Below, one piece after another: positions 10,099-17,536 of a stretch of 64,000 nt of DNA (within the stretch, counting starts at the first letter, position 1; each line of letters starts with the position of its first letter). The notes below the pieces were generated by a model that saw nothing but the letters and a program-made list of their open reading frames with translations, had not been told where the DNA came from and did not search any database. The stretch spans positions 124,001 to 188,000 of the forward strand of contig NZ_FOLC01000005.1 in NCBI RefSeq assembly GCF_900112135.1, given 5' to 3'. Origin of the DNA: Collimonas sp. OK412. Lineage in GTDB: Bacteria > Pseudomonadota > Gammaproteobacteria > Burkholderiales > Burkholderiaceae_D. The translations under genes and the position numbers were made by a program.

Positions 10099-10869
10099 TT
10101 AGGCCTGGACCGGCTGGCCGTCGACAAACACGATCAGCTCGCCTTCGCCGAACTTGGTCCACACTTCGTTGGTGGTGAGCGGTTCGGTGACGATCACCGC
10201 TACCCGGTCTTGCGGCGTCGTCACTTGCGAGAAGTCGACGCTGACGTCTTCGTCCGACAGATGGGCTTCGGCAAACGGAAACTGGCGCACGATGTAATAC
10301 AGATTGGTGGAGCAATGCGTGTACAGGGCCGAGCCATCCGACAACATCACGTTGAAAGTACCGTGGGCGGCGATCTCCTGCGTCAGTTCGCGCACGGCGA
10401 GCGTCAGCTCGGCCTGCGCCGGCGGCGTATCGCCGAAACGGCGCCGCAGCTGCTGCAGCAGGTAGCAGAAAGCCAGTTCGCTGTCGGTATTGCCGACCGG
10501 CCGGTATGGCCCGTCCAGCTGCGGCGCAAATTCCTTGAGATCGCCGTTGTGGGCAAACACCCAGTAGCGGCCCCATAGCTCGCGCACAAACGGATGGCAG
10601 TTTTGCAAGGCGACCTGGCCCTGGGTAGCTTTGCGGATATGGGCGATGACATTTTTCGACTTGATCGGACAGCGCCGGATCAGCTCCGCTACCGGCGATG
10701 CAATTGCTGCCTGGTAATCGACGAAATGGCGCACGCCGCTGCCTTCGAAGAAGGCGATGCCCCAGCCGTCGCTATGATGGCCGGTCTGGCCGCCGCGGGT
10801 GGCGAACCCGGTAAAACTGAACACAATGTCGGTCGGCACATTGCAGTTCATTCCAAGTAACTGACACAT
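10099..10869 (-). CDS. Class II glutamine amidotransferase (YafJ-like)
   Basis: Ntn-type glutaminase domain protein of 256 residues, close in length to E. coli YafJ. The start is set at ATG 10869 because it places the nucleophile Cys at position 2 (MCQLLGMNCNVP), with CAGGA just upstream; a longer in-frame reading would bury that Cys and be inactive. Other class II features: HHSDGWGIAFFEG near residue 32, AHIRKATQG near 76, CHPF and the NGDL motif near 110. No synthetase domain is present and the acceptor is unknown. It is divergent from the BMP-family gene. Confidence 0.88.
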   Translation of the reverse strand: MCQLLGMNCNVPTDIVFSFTGFATRGGQTGHHSDGWGIAFFEGSGVRHFVDYQAAIASPVAELIRRCPIKSKNVIAHIRKATQGQVALQNCHPFVRELWGRYWVFAHNGDLKEFAPQLDGPYRPVGNTDSELAFCYLLQQLRRRFGDTPPAQAELTLAVRELTQEIAAHGTFNVMLSDGSALYTHCSTNLYYIVRQFPFAEAHLSDEDVSVDFSQVTTPQDRVAVIVTEPLTTNEVWTKFGEGELIVFVDGQPVQA

Positions 10870-10983
10870 ATTCCTGAACCAAGTGAGATAAGCCGCTAAT
10901 GACAGATCCTGCCTGTCGCCCGGTAACGTTATCACGCAGCAGCCGTAAGCAAAAGTTAAATATGGTGGCGATATCAGTTCGGC

Positions 10984-11000
10984 GCTATACCTTGTATAGC
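10984..11000. promoter_or_regulatory. Inverted repeat in divergent spacer (possible operator)
   Basis: GCTATAC-CTT-GTATAGC is a perfect 7-base inverted repeat in the 224-base spacer between the leftward amidotransferase and the rightward BMP gene. A second, GC-rich hairpin (GCGCCGG / CCGGCGC, 11052-11073) lies directly before the BMP ribosome-binding site. Either could be regulatory; no regulator is identified. Confidence 0.4.
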
Positions 11001-11093
11001 CTGCCTCAAATGGCCCGCGGCCGCTTTGCCAGCAATATGTACGGAAAATGAGCGCCGGCACCAGATCCGGCGCCTGACAAAGAGGAAGAGACA

Positions 11094-12173
11094 ATGCCGC
11101 CGATCAGTCAAACGCCGCGTGCCGACGCACGCTCCCCCGCACCTTTCCCTATTCCCAGGCCAGAATACCCGCGCACCCGCTGGTGGCTGCTATTGCTGCC
11201 ATTGGCGCTGCTGCTGGCCAGCGTCAGCGTTATCACCGGCGCCGCCGAACTGCCCAAGATCGTCTATGTGCGGCCGGTGCCCAACAATGACGACGTGCTG
11301 CTGCAGCAAGGAACCAGCGGCGTCAACAACGCCGCCAAGCTGTACCGGCTGCAAGCCAGCACCCTGGAAAGCCAGCCGACCCGCGCCGGCCGCCAGCAGC
11401 AGCTGGACAATGCGGTCCAGCAAGGCGCCGGGATCGTGGTGGTGATGGGCATCGAATTCAAGGAAATACTGGACAAGGTTGCGCGCCAGGCGCCGCAAAC
11501 CCGCTTCCTGATCCTGGAACATTGCATCGATAATGCCGCCAGCAACATCACTTGCATCACTTTCCGGGAATCCGAAGCCAGCTACCTGGCCGGCATGCAA
11601 GCGGCACTGGCGTCGAGCAGCGGCAAGATCGGGCTGATCGGCGCCAGCAATACCGCATTGCGCCAAAAGAACAGCGCGGCTTTCGCCAACGGTGCGCGGG
11701 CCGCCAAGCCGGCAATTTCGGTGCATGAACCGCTGTGGGTGGAAGGCGCGCAACCTTTCAACGATCCGCCGCGCGCCGAGGCGCTGACCAAAACCATGCT
11801 GGGCGACGGCGTCGATGTCATCTGGGCCGCCGCCGCCGGCAGCAATCCCGGCATCTTCAAGACGCTGACGCCGCAATCGCGCGCCAAGGCGATCGGCAGC
11901 GGCGTCAACCAATGCATGCAAGCGCCGGGACGGGTGCTCGACAATGTCGAAGTCCATGCCGATACCGCGATTGTCCTGGCGGTGGGCCTGCTGGCGAACG
12001 GTTCGACCGCCTCGCGTTTTGACTTCGGCCTGAAAGAAGGCGCGGTGGCGCTGACCGCGCTGGGCCTGGACGCCGCTTATTCGGAATGCGAAATCCTGCG
12101 CCAGCGGCCGCTGCTGCTGAAGCTGCGCGAGACCGGCAGCGCCATCGCCAGCGGCAAGCTCAAAGTGGATTAG
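11094..12173 (+). CDS. BMP family (PnrA/Med-like) substrate-binding protein, membrane-anchored
   Basis: 359 residues. A proline-rich leader precedes one hydrophobic segment at about 31-52 (WWLLLLPLALLLASVSV), followed by a periplasmic-binding-protein type 1 fold of the basic membrane protein family: QLDNAVQQGAGIVVVMGIEF, SYLAGMQAAL near 165, GKIGLIGASNT, WAAAAGSNPG and GSGVNQCM. Such proteins bind nucleosides or related ligands for ABC importers, but no permease or ATPase gene is adjacent, so this is an orphan receptor. AGAGGAAGAG precedes the ATG. Ligand and role are unknown. Confidence 0.8.
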   Translation: MPPISQTPRADARSPAPFPIPRPEYPRTRWWLLLLPLALLLASVSVITGAAELPKIVYVRPVPNNDDVLLQQGTSGVNNAAKLYRLQASTLESQPTRAGRQQQLDNAVQQGAGIVVVMGIEFKEILDKVARQAPQTRFLILEHCIDNAASNITCITFRESEASYLAGMQAALASSSGKIGLIGASNTALRQKNSAAFANGARAAKPAISVHEPLWVEGAQPFNDPPRAEALTKTMLGDGVDVIWAAAAGSNPGIFKTLTPQSRAKAIGSGVNQCMQAPGRVLDNVEVHADTAIVLAVGLLANGSTASRFDFGLKEGAVALTALGLDAAYSECEILRQRPLLLKLRETGSAIASGKLKVD

Positions 12174-12240
12174 GACCTGTTGACCTGGCAGGCATGGCCC
12201 GATTCTGATAGCGTTGTGGTTTTATTCCGGGCGGAGCGGC

Positions 12241-13143
12241 ATGGATCAACTGGCAGCGATGCGCGCATTCCGGCGCGTAGTCGAAACCGGCAGCTTCACC
12301 GCTGCGGCGGCAGAACTCAACCAGTCGCACACTATCGTCTCGCGCCAGGTGCGCCAGCTGGAGCTGGAGCTGGGCGCGCAGCTGCTGAACCGCACCACGC
12401 GCCGCTTCGCCCTGACCGAGGCCGGCCAGGAATATTATGAGCGCAGCCGCCAGATACTCGACCAGCTGGATGACGCCGCGCAAGCGGTGTCGGCGCACCA
12501 GGCGCGCCCGGCCGGCACCTTGCGGATCAACGCGCCGATGGCGTTCGGCACCCTGGAACTGGCGCAATGGCTGCCGCAGTTCATCCTCGCCAACCCGCAG
12601 CTCAAGGTTGACCTGGTCTGCAACGACCGCTTGGTCGACATCATCGAAGAAGGGTTCGACGTTGCGCTGCGCCTGACGCGCGCCCTGCCCGACTCGACCT
12701 TGGTCGCCAAGCGCCTGGCGACCTGCGGAATCCTGCTGGCGGCGGCGCCGGATTACCTGGAACGGCAAGGCGTGCCGCAGCAGCCGGCCGACCTGGCGCA
12801 GCACAATTGCCTGACTTACACGCTGGCGCAAAAGCCGAATGAATTCCTGTTCCAGGCCGCCGACGGCAGCGAACATGCAGTCAGCGTGCGCGGCAACCTG
12901 CAAGCCAACACCGGCATTGCATTACGCTCTGCAGCCTTGGCCGGCCTGGGCATTGCCGCCACCAGTTCGTTCATCGTGCATGAAGACTTGCGGCGCGGCG
13001 ACCTGCTGCAGGTCTTGCCCGGGTACACGCTGAAACCGCGCGACCTGTATGCAATCTATCCGCAAAACCGGCACCTGTCGCCCAAGGTCAGGGCGTTTGT
13101 CGATTTTGCCGCTGACTGGTATCGCAGCCCGCGCTGGGAGTAA
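12241..13143 (+). CDS. LysR-family transcriptional regulator
   Basis: 300 residues from ATG 12241, chosen over an upstream TTG because GGAG precedes it and it gives the family start MDQLAAMRAFRRVVETGSFT. A winged helix at 1-60 (AAAELNQSHTIVSRQVRQLE), then the PBP2-like effector domain from about 90 (PAGTLRINAPMAFG). This is the CrgA/PP2216-like subgroup. It follows the BMP gene in the same direction at 67 bases. No divergently transcribed target is adjacent, so the regulon cannot be guessed from position. Confidence 0.9.
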   Translation: MDQLAAMRAFRRVVETGSFTAAAAELNQSHTIVSRQVRQLELELGAQLLNRTTRRFALTEAGQEYYERSRQILDQLDDAAQAVSAHQARPAGTLRINAPMAFGTLELAQWLPQFILANPQLKVDLVCNDRLVDIIEEGFDVALRLTRALPDSTLVAKRLATCGILLAAAPDYLERQGVPQQPADLAQHNCLTYTLAQKPNEFLFQAADGSEHAVSVRGNLQANTGIALRSAALAGLGIAATSSFIVHEDLRRGDLLQVLPGYTLKPRDLYAIYPQNRHLSPKVRAFVDFAADWYRSPRWE

Positions 13144-13152
13144 TGGGCCTGC

Positions 13153-13311
13153 TTATAAATGCAGGTGAAAATGGCCGCCGCCGAACAAGCCAATCAGGCC
13201 GATGGCGATCAGGTAGAAAGCGACGATATAGTTCAAGAGTTTCGGCATGACCAGGATCAGGACGCCGGCGAGCAGGGAAACCACGGGTACGAGCGACAAA
13301 TGAAGATTCAT
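13153..13311 (-). CDS. DUF3096 small membrane protein
   Basis: 52 residues starting MNLHLSLVPVVSLLAGVL, with two membrane segments separated by MPKLLNY and a His-rich end (GGGHFHLHL). This matches the DUF3096 family of tiny inner-membrane proteins of unknown function. An ATG two codons upstream (13317) is equally possible. It is convergent with the LysR gene (9 bases apart) and divergent from the 2Fe-2S protein. Confidence 0.8.
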   Translation of the reverse strand: MNLHLSLVPVVSLLAGVLILVMPKLLNYIVAFYLIAIGLIGLFGGGHFHLHL

Positions 13312-13415
13312 AGGCATTCTTTTTATGATGGAAAATGGCAAACACGCCCCGCTTCACAACGGAAACCGAGATTGCTGCCGGGCCGTCGATTTTACAAGAT
13401 GAGCGCCATCATACG

Positions 13416-13724
13416 ATGATTTTCCATACTGAATTCACTGTCCGCATCGAACCGAAGGGGTGGACCTTCACCACGCCGGAGGCCGTCCCTTTGCTGGAAG
13501 CCGCGCGCCGCTCCGCCATCAATTTGCCGAGTTCATGCAGGAACGGCACATGCCGCACCTGCATGTGCCGTCTGCTGAGCGGACAAATACGCTACCAGAT
13601 CGAATGGCCGGGCCTGAGCAGCGATGAAAAGAAGGATGGCTACATCCTGCCCTGCATCGCCTATCCGCAATCCGACCTGGTCATCGAAGAACCCCGCGCC
13701 ACAGCCCTGCCGACATCACGCTAG
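13416..13724 (+). CDS. 2Fe-2S plant-type ferredoxin-like protein
   Basis: 102 residues from ATG 13416; an in-frame ATG at 13335 would add 27 unconserved residues. The cluster ligands are visible as CRNGTCRTCMC followed about 30 residues later by ILPCIAYP, i.e. the C-x4-C-x2-C...C pattern of plant-type ferredoxins. No reductase or oxygenase gene is adjacent, so the electron partner is unknown. Its last 9 bases overlap the convergent tautomerase gene. Confidence 0.85.
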   Translation: MIFHTEFTVRIEPKGWTFTTPEAVPLLEAARRSAINLPSSCRNGTCRTCMCRLLSGQIRYQIEWPGLSSDEKKDGYILPCIAYPQSDLVIEEPRATALPTSR

Positions 13725-14117
13725 GCGCGCCGCCACGGCGCGATGCTGCTGCGTCAGCCCGCCAAAACCGTAAGCCGCGGCGCGTACGTCGTGGACATGG
13801 ACATAACTTTCGTGATGCAGCTCGCCCAGCAATGCGCCGATTTCCTTGAAGACGGCGTCGATATACGCCGCCTTCTCGTCGGCGGTATTGGTCTCGTCGG
13901 TAATCCGGATATCGAGGAAAAAACTGGTTTTTCGCTGCGCCGCCAGGGACGGGCCGCCGACAAACCAGTGGGCCGGATCGACGTGCGAAATGGCGATCGA
14001 AGTCAGCTCCGGTTTCTTGTGCAGGATTGCCGCGGTCAGGCGCGACAGCGTGCTGGCGACCTTGGCGGAAACGACGGTGTCGGGCGTGGTGGATAGCAGT
14101 ACGGTAAGGATAGGCAT
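13716..14117 (-). CDS. Tautomerase/MIF superfamily enzyme
   Basis: 133 residues with the catalytic N-terminal proline exposed after Met removal (MPILTVLLSTTPDT). Other supports: HKKPELTSIAISHVDP and a C-terminal helix YIDAVFKEIGALLG. A much longer in-frame reading exists upstream, but the Pro-1 requirement fixes the start at 14117. It lies 29 bases downstream of the isochorismatase gene on the same strand, suggesting a two-gene unit. The substrate is unknown. Confidence 0.85.
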   Translation of the reverse strand: MPILTVLLSTTPDTVVSAKVASTLSRLTAAILHKKPELTSIAISHVDPAHWFVGGPSLAAQRKTSFFLDIRITDETNTADEKAAYIDAVFKEIGALLGELHHESYVHVHDVRAAAYGFGGLTQQHRAVAARLA

Positions 14118-14146
14118 GATGTCAGCTCCATGTTTGGTTAAAAAAC

Positions 14147-14779
14147 TCAGATGGCCAGTTCGAGGATTTCGCTGGTGGTACGGATTTCTGCGACGGCATC
14201 GGACAACCCGGTCAGCACCGCCTTGTGCAAGTCCTTGTGGCTGACCACGCTGCCGTCCCAGCTTTCGATGTCGCGGGTGGCGCTGGCGTCGCTGGCGATG
14301 ATGACTTGATAGCCGTGGGCGCCGCCGTCGAAAGCGGAGGCCGCCACGCAATTGTTGGTCATCAGGCCGCTGATGATCAGTTTCTTGACACCGCGCGCCT
14401 GCAATTGCTGCTGCAGGTCGGTGCCGGCAAAAGAGCTCGGGAAAGTCTTGCGAATAATTGAATGATGCGCAGCGCGTTGCACCTCCGGATGGATTTCCGC
14501 CATGACGGTGTTTTGCGTAAACAGCGGCCGTTCGGCGGAACCCCATTGCTGGATATGGAATACCGGCATGCCATGCTTGTCGGCGAAGGCAATCAGGCGA
14601 TTGGCGTTGCGCACCACCGCCAGCCCGTCAGGGATCGGCAGTTTTCCGGCGAAATATTCGTTCTGGATATCGATCACCAGCAAAGCCGTCGATTGCGGAT
14701 CCAGGCTGGTGCTGGGAGCTGCGCCAACGATGGCGCGGATGGTCGGGTTGCCGCTTGGTTTTGCAGTCGAGTCAGTCAT
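14147..14779 (-). CDS. Isochorismatase-family cysteine hydrolase
   Basis: 210 residues from ATG 14779, preceded by CAGGAG at ideal spacing. The family triad is present: Asp in ALLVIDIQNEYF (about residue 37), Lys in RKTFPSSF (about 110) and Cys in GLMTNNCVAASAFDGGAHGY (about 142). Family members hydrolyse amide or vinyl-ether bonds, for example nicotinamide, isochorismate or ureidoacrylate; the sequence alone does not choose among them. A 23-base palindrome (14857-14879) lies 78 bases upstream. Confidence 0.88.
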   Translation of the reverse strand: MTDSTAKPSGNPTIRAIVGAAPSTSLDPQSTALLVIDIQNEYFAGKLPIPDGLAVVRNANRLIAFADKHGMPVFHIQQWGSAERPLFTQNTVMAEIHPEVQRAAHHSIIRKTFPSSFAGTDLQQQLQARGVKKLIISGLMTNNCVAASAFDGGAHGYQVIIASDASATRDIESWDGSVVSHKDLHKAVLTGLSDAVAEIRTTSEILELAI

Positions 14780-14856
14780 GTGAACTCCTGGTGGTGATCT
14801 GGAGTACACAGGTTAAGCCAGCGACCTAGCGGAGAACAGCAGGCTGGCGGCACATT

Positions 14857-14879
14857 ATTTGTGCTGGAACAGCACAAAT
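14857..14879. promoter_or_regulatory. 23-base palindrome, likely operator
   Basis: ATTTGTGCT / AGCACAAAT form a perfect 9-base inverted repeat around GGAAC. It lies in the promoter zone of the leftward isochorismatase-tautomerase pair and 111 bases before the rightward toxin-antitoxin genes. The T-N11-A layout (TGTGC...GCACA) fits a LysR-type or other dimeric regulator. Confidence 0.6.
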
Positions 14880-14933
14880 GCCTGAAAATTTAAATTTTCC
14901 GCTTTGCTTCGAGATACAAAGAAGACCAAATTC

Positions 14934-14949
14934 GGACTATAATCAGTCC
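14934..14949 (+). promoter_or_regulatory. Toxin-antitoxin promoter with embedded palindrome
   Basis: A consensus TATAAT (14938-14943) is flanked by the inverted repeat GGACT / AGTCC, 41 bases before the antitoxin start. A regulator bound there would occlude the -10 element, as expected for autorepression by a YefM/Phd antitoxin. A second AT palindrome, GAAAATTTAAATTTTC, is at 14884-14899. Confidence 0.6.
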
Positions 14950-14989
14950 ATCAGTCGTAACAGCAGCTTCCAGCGGAAGGAGACCGGTA

Positions 14990-15262
14990 ATGAAATTCTC
15001 GACTCAAGTCAAACCAATCAGCTACCTCAAGAGCCATGCGGCCGAGATCGTCAAGGACATCACCGAGAGCCGCGAGCCCATGCTTATTACCCAGAACGGC
15101 GAAGCCAAACTTGTCGTGATGGACGTGCGGTCATATGAGGAACACGAAGAAACCTTGTCCTTGCTGAAAATTCTGGCGCTAGGCAACCGCGAAATTGAAC
15201 AAGGGCAGCTTCATTCCGTTGCTGACGTATTTGCGGAACTGGACAAAGAAGACGCGCAATGA
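14990..15262 (+). CDS. Antitoxin of the Phd/YefM family
   Basis: 90 residues: an N-terminal YefM/Phd DNA-binding fold (STQVKPISYLKSHAAEIVKDI, residues about 4-24; EPMLITQNGEAKLVVMDV at 29-46), then an acidic C-terminal tail that would wrap the toxin. AAGGAG is positioned 8 bases before the ATG. Its stop overlaps the toxin start (ATGA), the classical coupled arrangement. Expected to neutralise the RelE/ParE-like partner and repress the operon. Confidence 0.92.
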   Translation: MKFSTQVKPISYLKSHAAEIVKDITESREPMLITQNGEAKLVVMDVRSYEEHEETLSLLKILALGNREIEQGQLHSVADVFAELDKEDAQ

Positions 15263-15585
15263 GTTTTCAAGTCGTTTTCCTTAATTCGGCAAAGCTGGAT
15301 TTGCAGGAACTGAAAACCTACATCACAAAGAATTTTGGCCAGGAAACGTGGCAGGCCAGTTACCGCAAACTGAAAGAAACCGTGCATGGCCTTGAGGATT
15401 TTCCCCTCAAAGGGAAAGTACCCGAAGAAATTCAAAGCCTGAATCTCACGCAATACCGGCAGGTCATCTCTGGCATGAACCGGATCATTTATGAAATCCG
15501 CCAGCAGACCGTCTTTATCCACATCGTCTGCGATACCCGCAAGGACATGAGATCGCTGCTGACTAAACGATTGCTGAGAATCTAG
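15259..15585 (+). CDS. RelE/ParE-superfamily toxin
   Basis: 108 residues with the compact RelE/ParE fold: FLNSAKLDLQELKTYI at the start, FPLKGKVPEEI mid-protein, then YRQVISGMNRIIYEI and the final strand VFIHIVCDTRKDMRSLL. The C-terminal His/Arg-rich segment is typical. The family includes mRNA interferases (RelE) and gyrase poisons (ParE); the sequence does not settle which. It overlaps the antitoxin by 4 bases and converges on the Lrp-type gene, 6 bases away. Confidence 0.9.
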   Translation: MSFQVVFLNSAKLDLQELKTYITKNFGQETWQASYRKLKETVHGLEDFPLKGKVPEEIQSLNLTQYRQVISGMNRIIYEIRQQTVFIHIVCDTRKDMRSLLTKRLLRI

Positions 15586-15591
15586 CTCCGC

Positions 15592-16059
15592 TTAATCTGC
15601 CAGCGGCAACGGACTGGACGGCTTGATCTCCTCCAGGCAAACCATGGACCGCACCCCCGCCACTCCCGGCACTTGCATCAGGCGATCGGTCAGGAACGCC
15701 GACAGCGATTTCAGGTCGCTGGCCGCCACCTTCAGCAAATAATCGAAATCACCCGAGATCGTGTAGCACTCCAGGATTTCCGGGAACAGCCGGATCGCCT
15801 TTTCCAGCTTGCGCACCTGCTTGAACTGTTCGCGCGCGATGTTCAGGTTGACGAAGGCCACCACTCCGAGTCCGATCGCGGCCGGCTCCACCTGCGCCGC
15901 ATAGCCGCGGATGATGCCGTCTTTCTCCAGCCGCTGCACGCGCCGGTAGCACTGCGGCGGCGACAGGTTGACTTGCTCCGACAGCTCCACATTCGATGCG
16001 CGGCCGTTAGCCTGCAGGGTTCGCAGCAAAATACGGTCGTAGCGGTCGAGTTTTTCCAT
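15592..16059 (-). CDS. Lrp/AsnC-family transcriptional regulator
   Basis: 155 residues. A helix-turn-helix at 1-60 (NVELSEQVNLSPPQCYRRVQRLE) and a RAM ligand-binding domain at about 65-150 (ECYTISGDFDYLLKVAASDL). It is divergent from the ornithine aminotransferase operon and so probably controls it in response to an amino acid such as arginine or ornithine. Repeated TGCACA half-sites lie in the shared spacer. Confidence 0.93.
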   Translation of the reverse strand: MEKLDRYDRILLRTLQANGRASNVELSEQVNLSPPQCYRRVQRLEKDGIIRGYAAQVEPAAIGLGVVAFVNLNIAREQFKQVRKLEKAIRLFPEILECYTISGDFDYLLKVAASDLKSLSAFLTDRLMQVPGVAGVRSMVCLEEIKPSSPLPLAD

Positions 16060-16085
16060 CCCAATCTCCTTTTATGCATGATTCG

Positions 16086-16121
16086 TGCACATTACAGTGA
16101 ATTCATGAGCAATTATGCACA
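16086..16121. promoter_or_regulatory. Candidate Lrp-type binding sites in divergent spacer
   Basis: Two TGCACA hexamers (16086-16091 and 16116-16121) are spaced 30 bases apart, about three helical turns, inside AT-rich DNA with further ATGCAT and AATTATGCAC matches. They lie next to the Lrp-type gene start and about 180 bases before rocD, fitting a phased multi-site array used by Lrp-family octamers. Confidence 0.45.
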
Positions 16122-16297
16122 AATATTTCCAGTGCTTGTGATTATCATGTAACCAGATACAGCACACCTATAAAACAGCATTTTGCAGCTACCTCTAAGC
16201 ACCGCAGCCGGCGCCCGCCAGCCGGGACCAGATGCGATTGGCGTTTGCGCCGGTCCATGCGCTAGGTTTTTAGAAGTGGCCTCACCAGGAGCCGACC

Positions 16298-17536
16298 ATG
16301 AAGAACCATGCAATAACTCTCGAAGACCGATACTGCGCCCACAACTATGAACCGCTGCCGGTAGTGCTCAGCAGCGGCAAAGGCATCTGGCTGTGGGACC
16401 AGGACGGCAAGCGTTACATGGACATGATGTCGGCCTATTCCGCAGTCAGTTTCGGCCACAGCCATCCGGCCCTGGTGGCGGCATTGAGCAAGCAGGCCGG
16501 CCAGCTGGCCGTGGTCTCGCGGGCGTTTTACAGCGACCAGCTGGGGCCTTTCCTGCAATTGCTGTGCGAAATGACCGGCATGCCCAAGGCGCTGCCGATG
16601 AACAGCGGCGCCGAGGCCGTCGAAACCGCCATCAAGGCAGCCCGCAAATGGGGCCACAAGGTAAAAGGCATCGCCGACCAGACAGCTGAAATCATCGTCT
16701 GCCGCGGCAATTTCGCCGGCCGCACCACGACCATCGTCGGTTTCTCGTCGGAAGCCCAGTACCGCGACGGCTTCGGCCCGTTTTCCGGCGGCTTCGCCAC
16801 GGTGCCGTTCGGCGACGCCGCGGCGCTGGAAGCCGCCATCACACCGCGCACCGCCGCTTTCCTGGTGGAGCCGATCCAGGGCGAAGCCGGCATCATCGTG
16901 CCGCCCGAAGGCTACCTGGCGAAGTGCCGCGAAATCTGCGACCGCCACAATGTGCTCCTGATCTGCGACGAAGTGCAGACCGGGCTGGGCCGCACCGGCC
17001 GCCTGCTGGCCAGCGACCACGACGGCATCAAGCCGGACGGCCTGATCCTCGGCAAGGCGCTGGGCGGCGGCTTGCTGCCGGTCTCGGCCTTCCTGGCCAG
17101 GGAAGACCTGATGGCTGTATTTACGCCCGGCGACCATGGCAGCACCTTCGGCGGCAATCCGCTGTCGGCCGCGGTCGGCCATGCCGCCTTGCGCCTGTTG
17201 CGCGAAGAAAAGCTGGCAGACAACGCGCAGCGCATGGGTGAGCGCTTGCTCACCGGGCTGCGGGCGATACAGCACCCGGCCATCCGCCAGGTCCGCGGCA
17301 AAGGCTTGCTGATCGGCATGGATCTCGACCCCGGCTTCATTTCCGCGCGCGAATTCTGCGAACGCCTGATGCAGCAAGGGATCCTGTCGAAAGACACGCA
17401 CGACACGGTGGTGCGCTTTGCGCCGCCGCTGATCATTACCGCCAACGATATCGACGCTGCGCTGGAAGCGATCAAGCACACGTTTTCATCTTTACTCACA
17501 CCCCCCGCTCACCTGACCGAAAGGAGCTACGCATGA
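16298..17536 (+). CDS. rocD: Ornithine aminotransferase
   Basis: PLP enzyme converting ornithine and 2-oxoglutarate to glutamate-5-semialdehyde and glutamate. 412 residues. Signature features: HNYEPLPVVLSSGKGIW near the start, SGAEAVETAIKAARKW (about 107-122), EPIQGEAGI, CDEVQTGLGRTG and the PLP lysine in LILGKALGGGLLPVSAF (about residue 252). It is the first gene of a two-gene operon; the next gene overlaps its stop by ATGA and makes the ornithine it would consume, so the pair forms an arginine-degrading route. Confidence 0.93.
   Translation: MKNHAITLEDRYCAHNYEPLPVVLSSGKGIWLWDQDGKRYMDMMSAYSAVSFGHSHPALVAALSKQAGQLAVVSRAFYSDQLGPFLQLLCEMTGMPKALPMNSGAEAVETAIKAARKWGHKVKGIADQTAEIIVCRGNFAGRTTTIVGFSSEAQYRDGFGPFSGGFATVPFGDAAALEAAITPRTAAFLVEPIQGEAGIIVPPEGYLAKCREICDRHNVLLICDEVQTGLGRTGRLLASDHDGIKPDGLILGKALGGGLLPVSAFLAREDLMAVFTPGDHGSTFGGNPLSAAVGHAALRLLREEKLADNAQRMGERLLTGLRAIQHPAIRQVRGKGLLIGMDLDPGFISAREFCERLMQQGILSKDTHDTVVRFAPPLIITANDIDAALEAIKHTFSSLLTPPAHLTERSYA

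Noticed and set aside
10870-11094. N-terminal extension of the class II amidotransferase to 331 residues
   Set aside because: It would bury the essential Cys-2 nucleophile and runs through the divergent promoter region.
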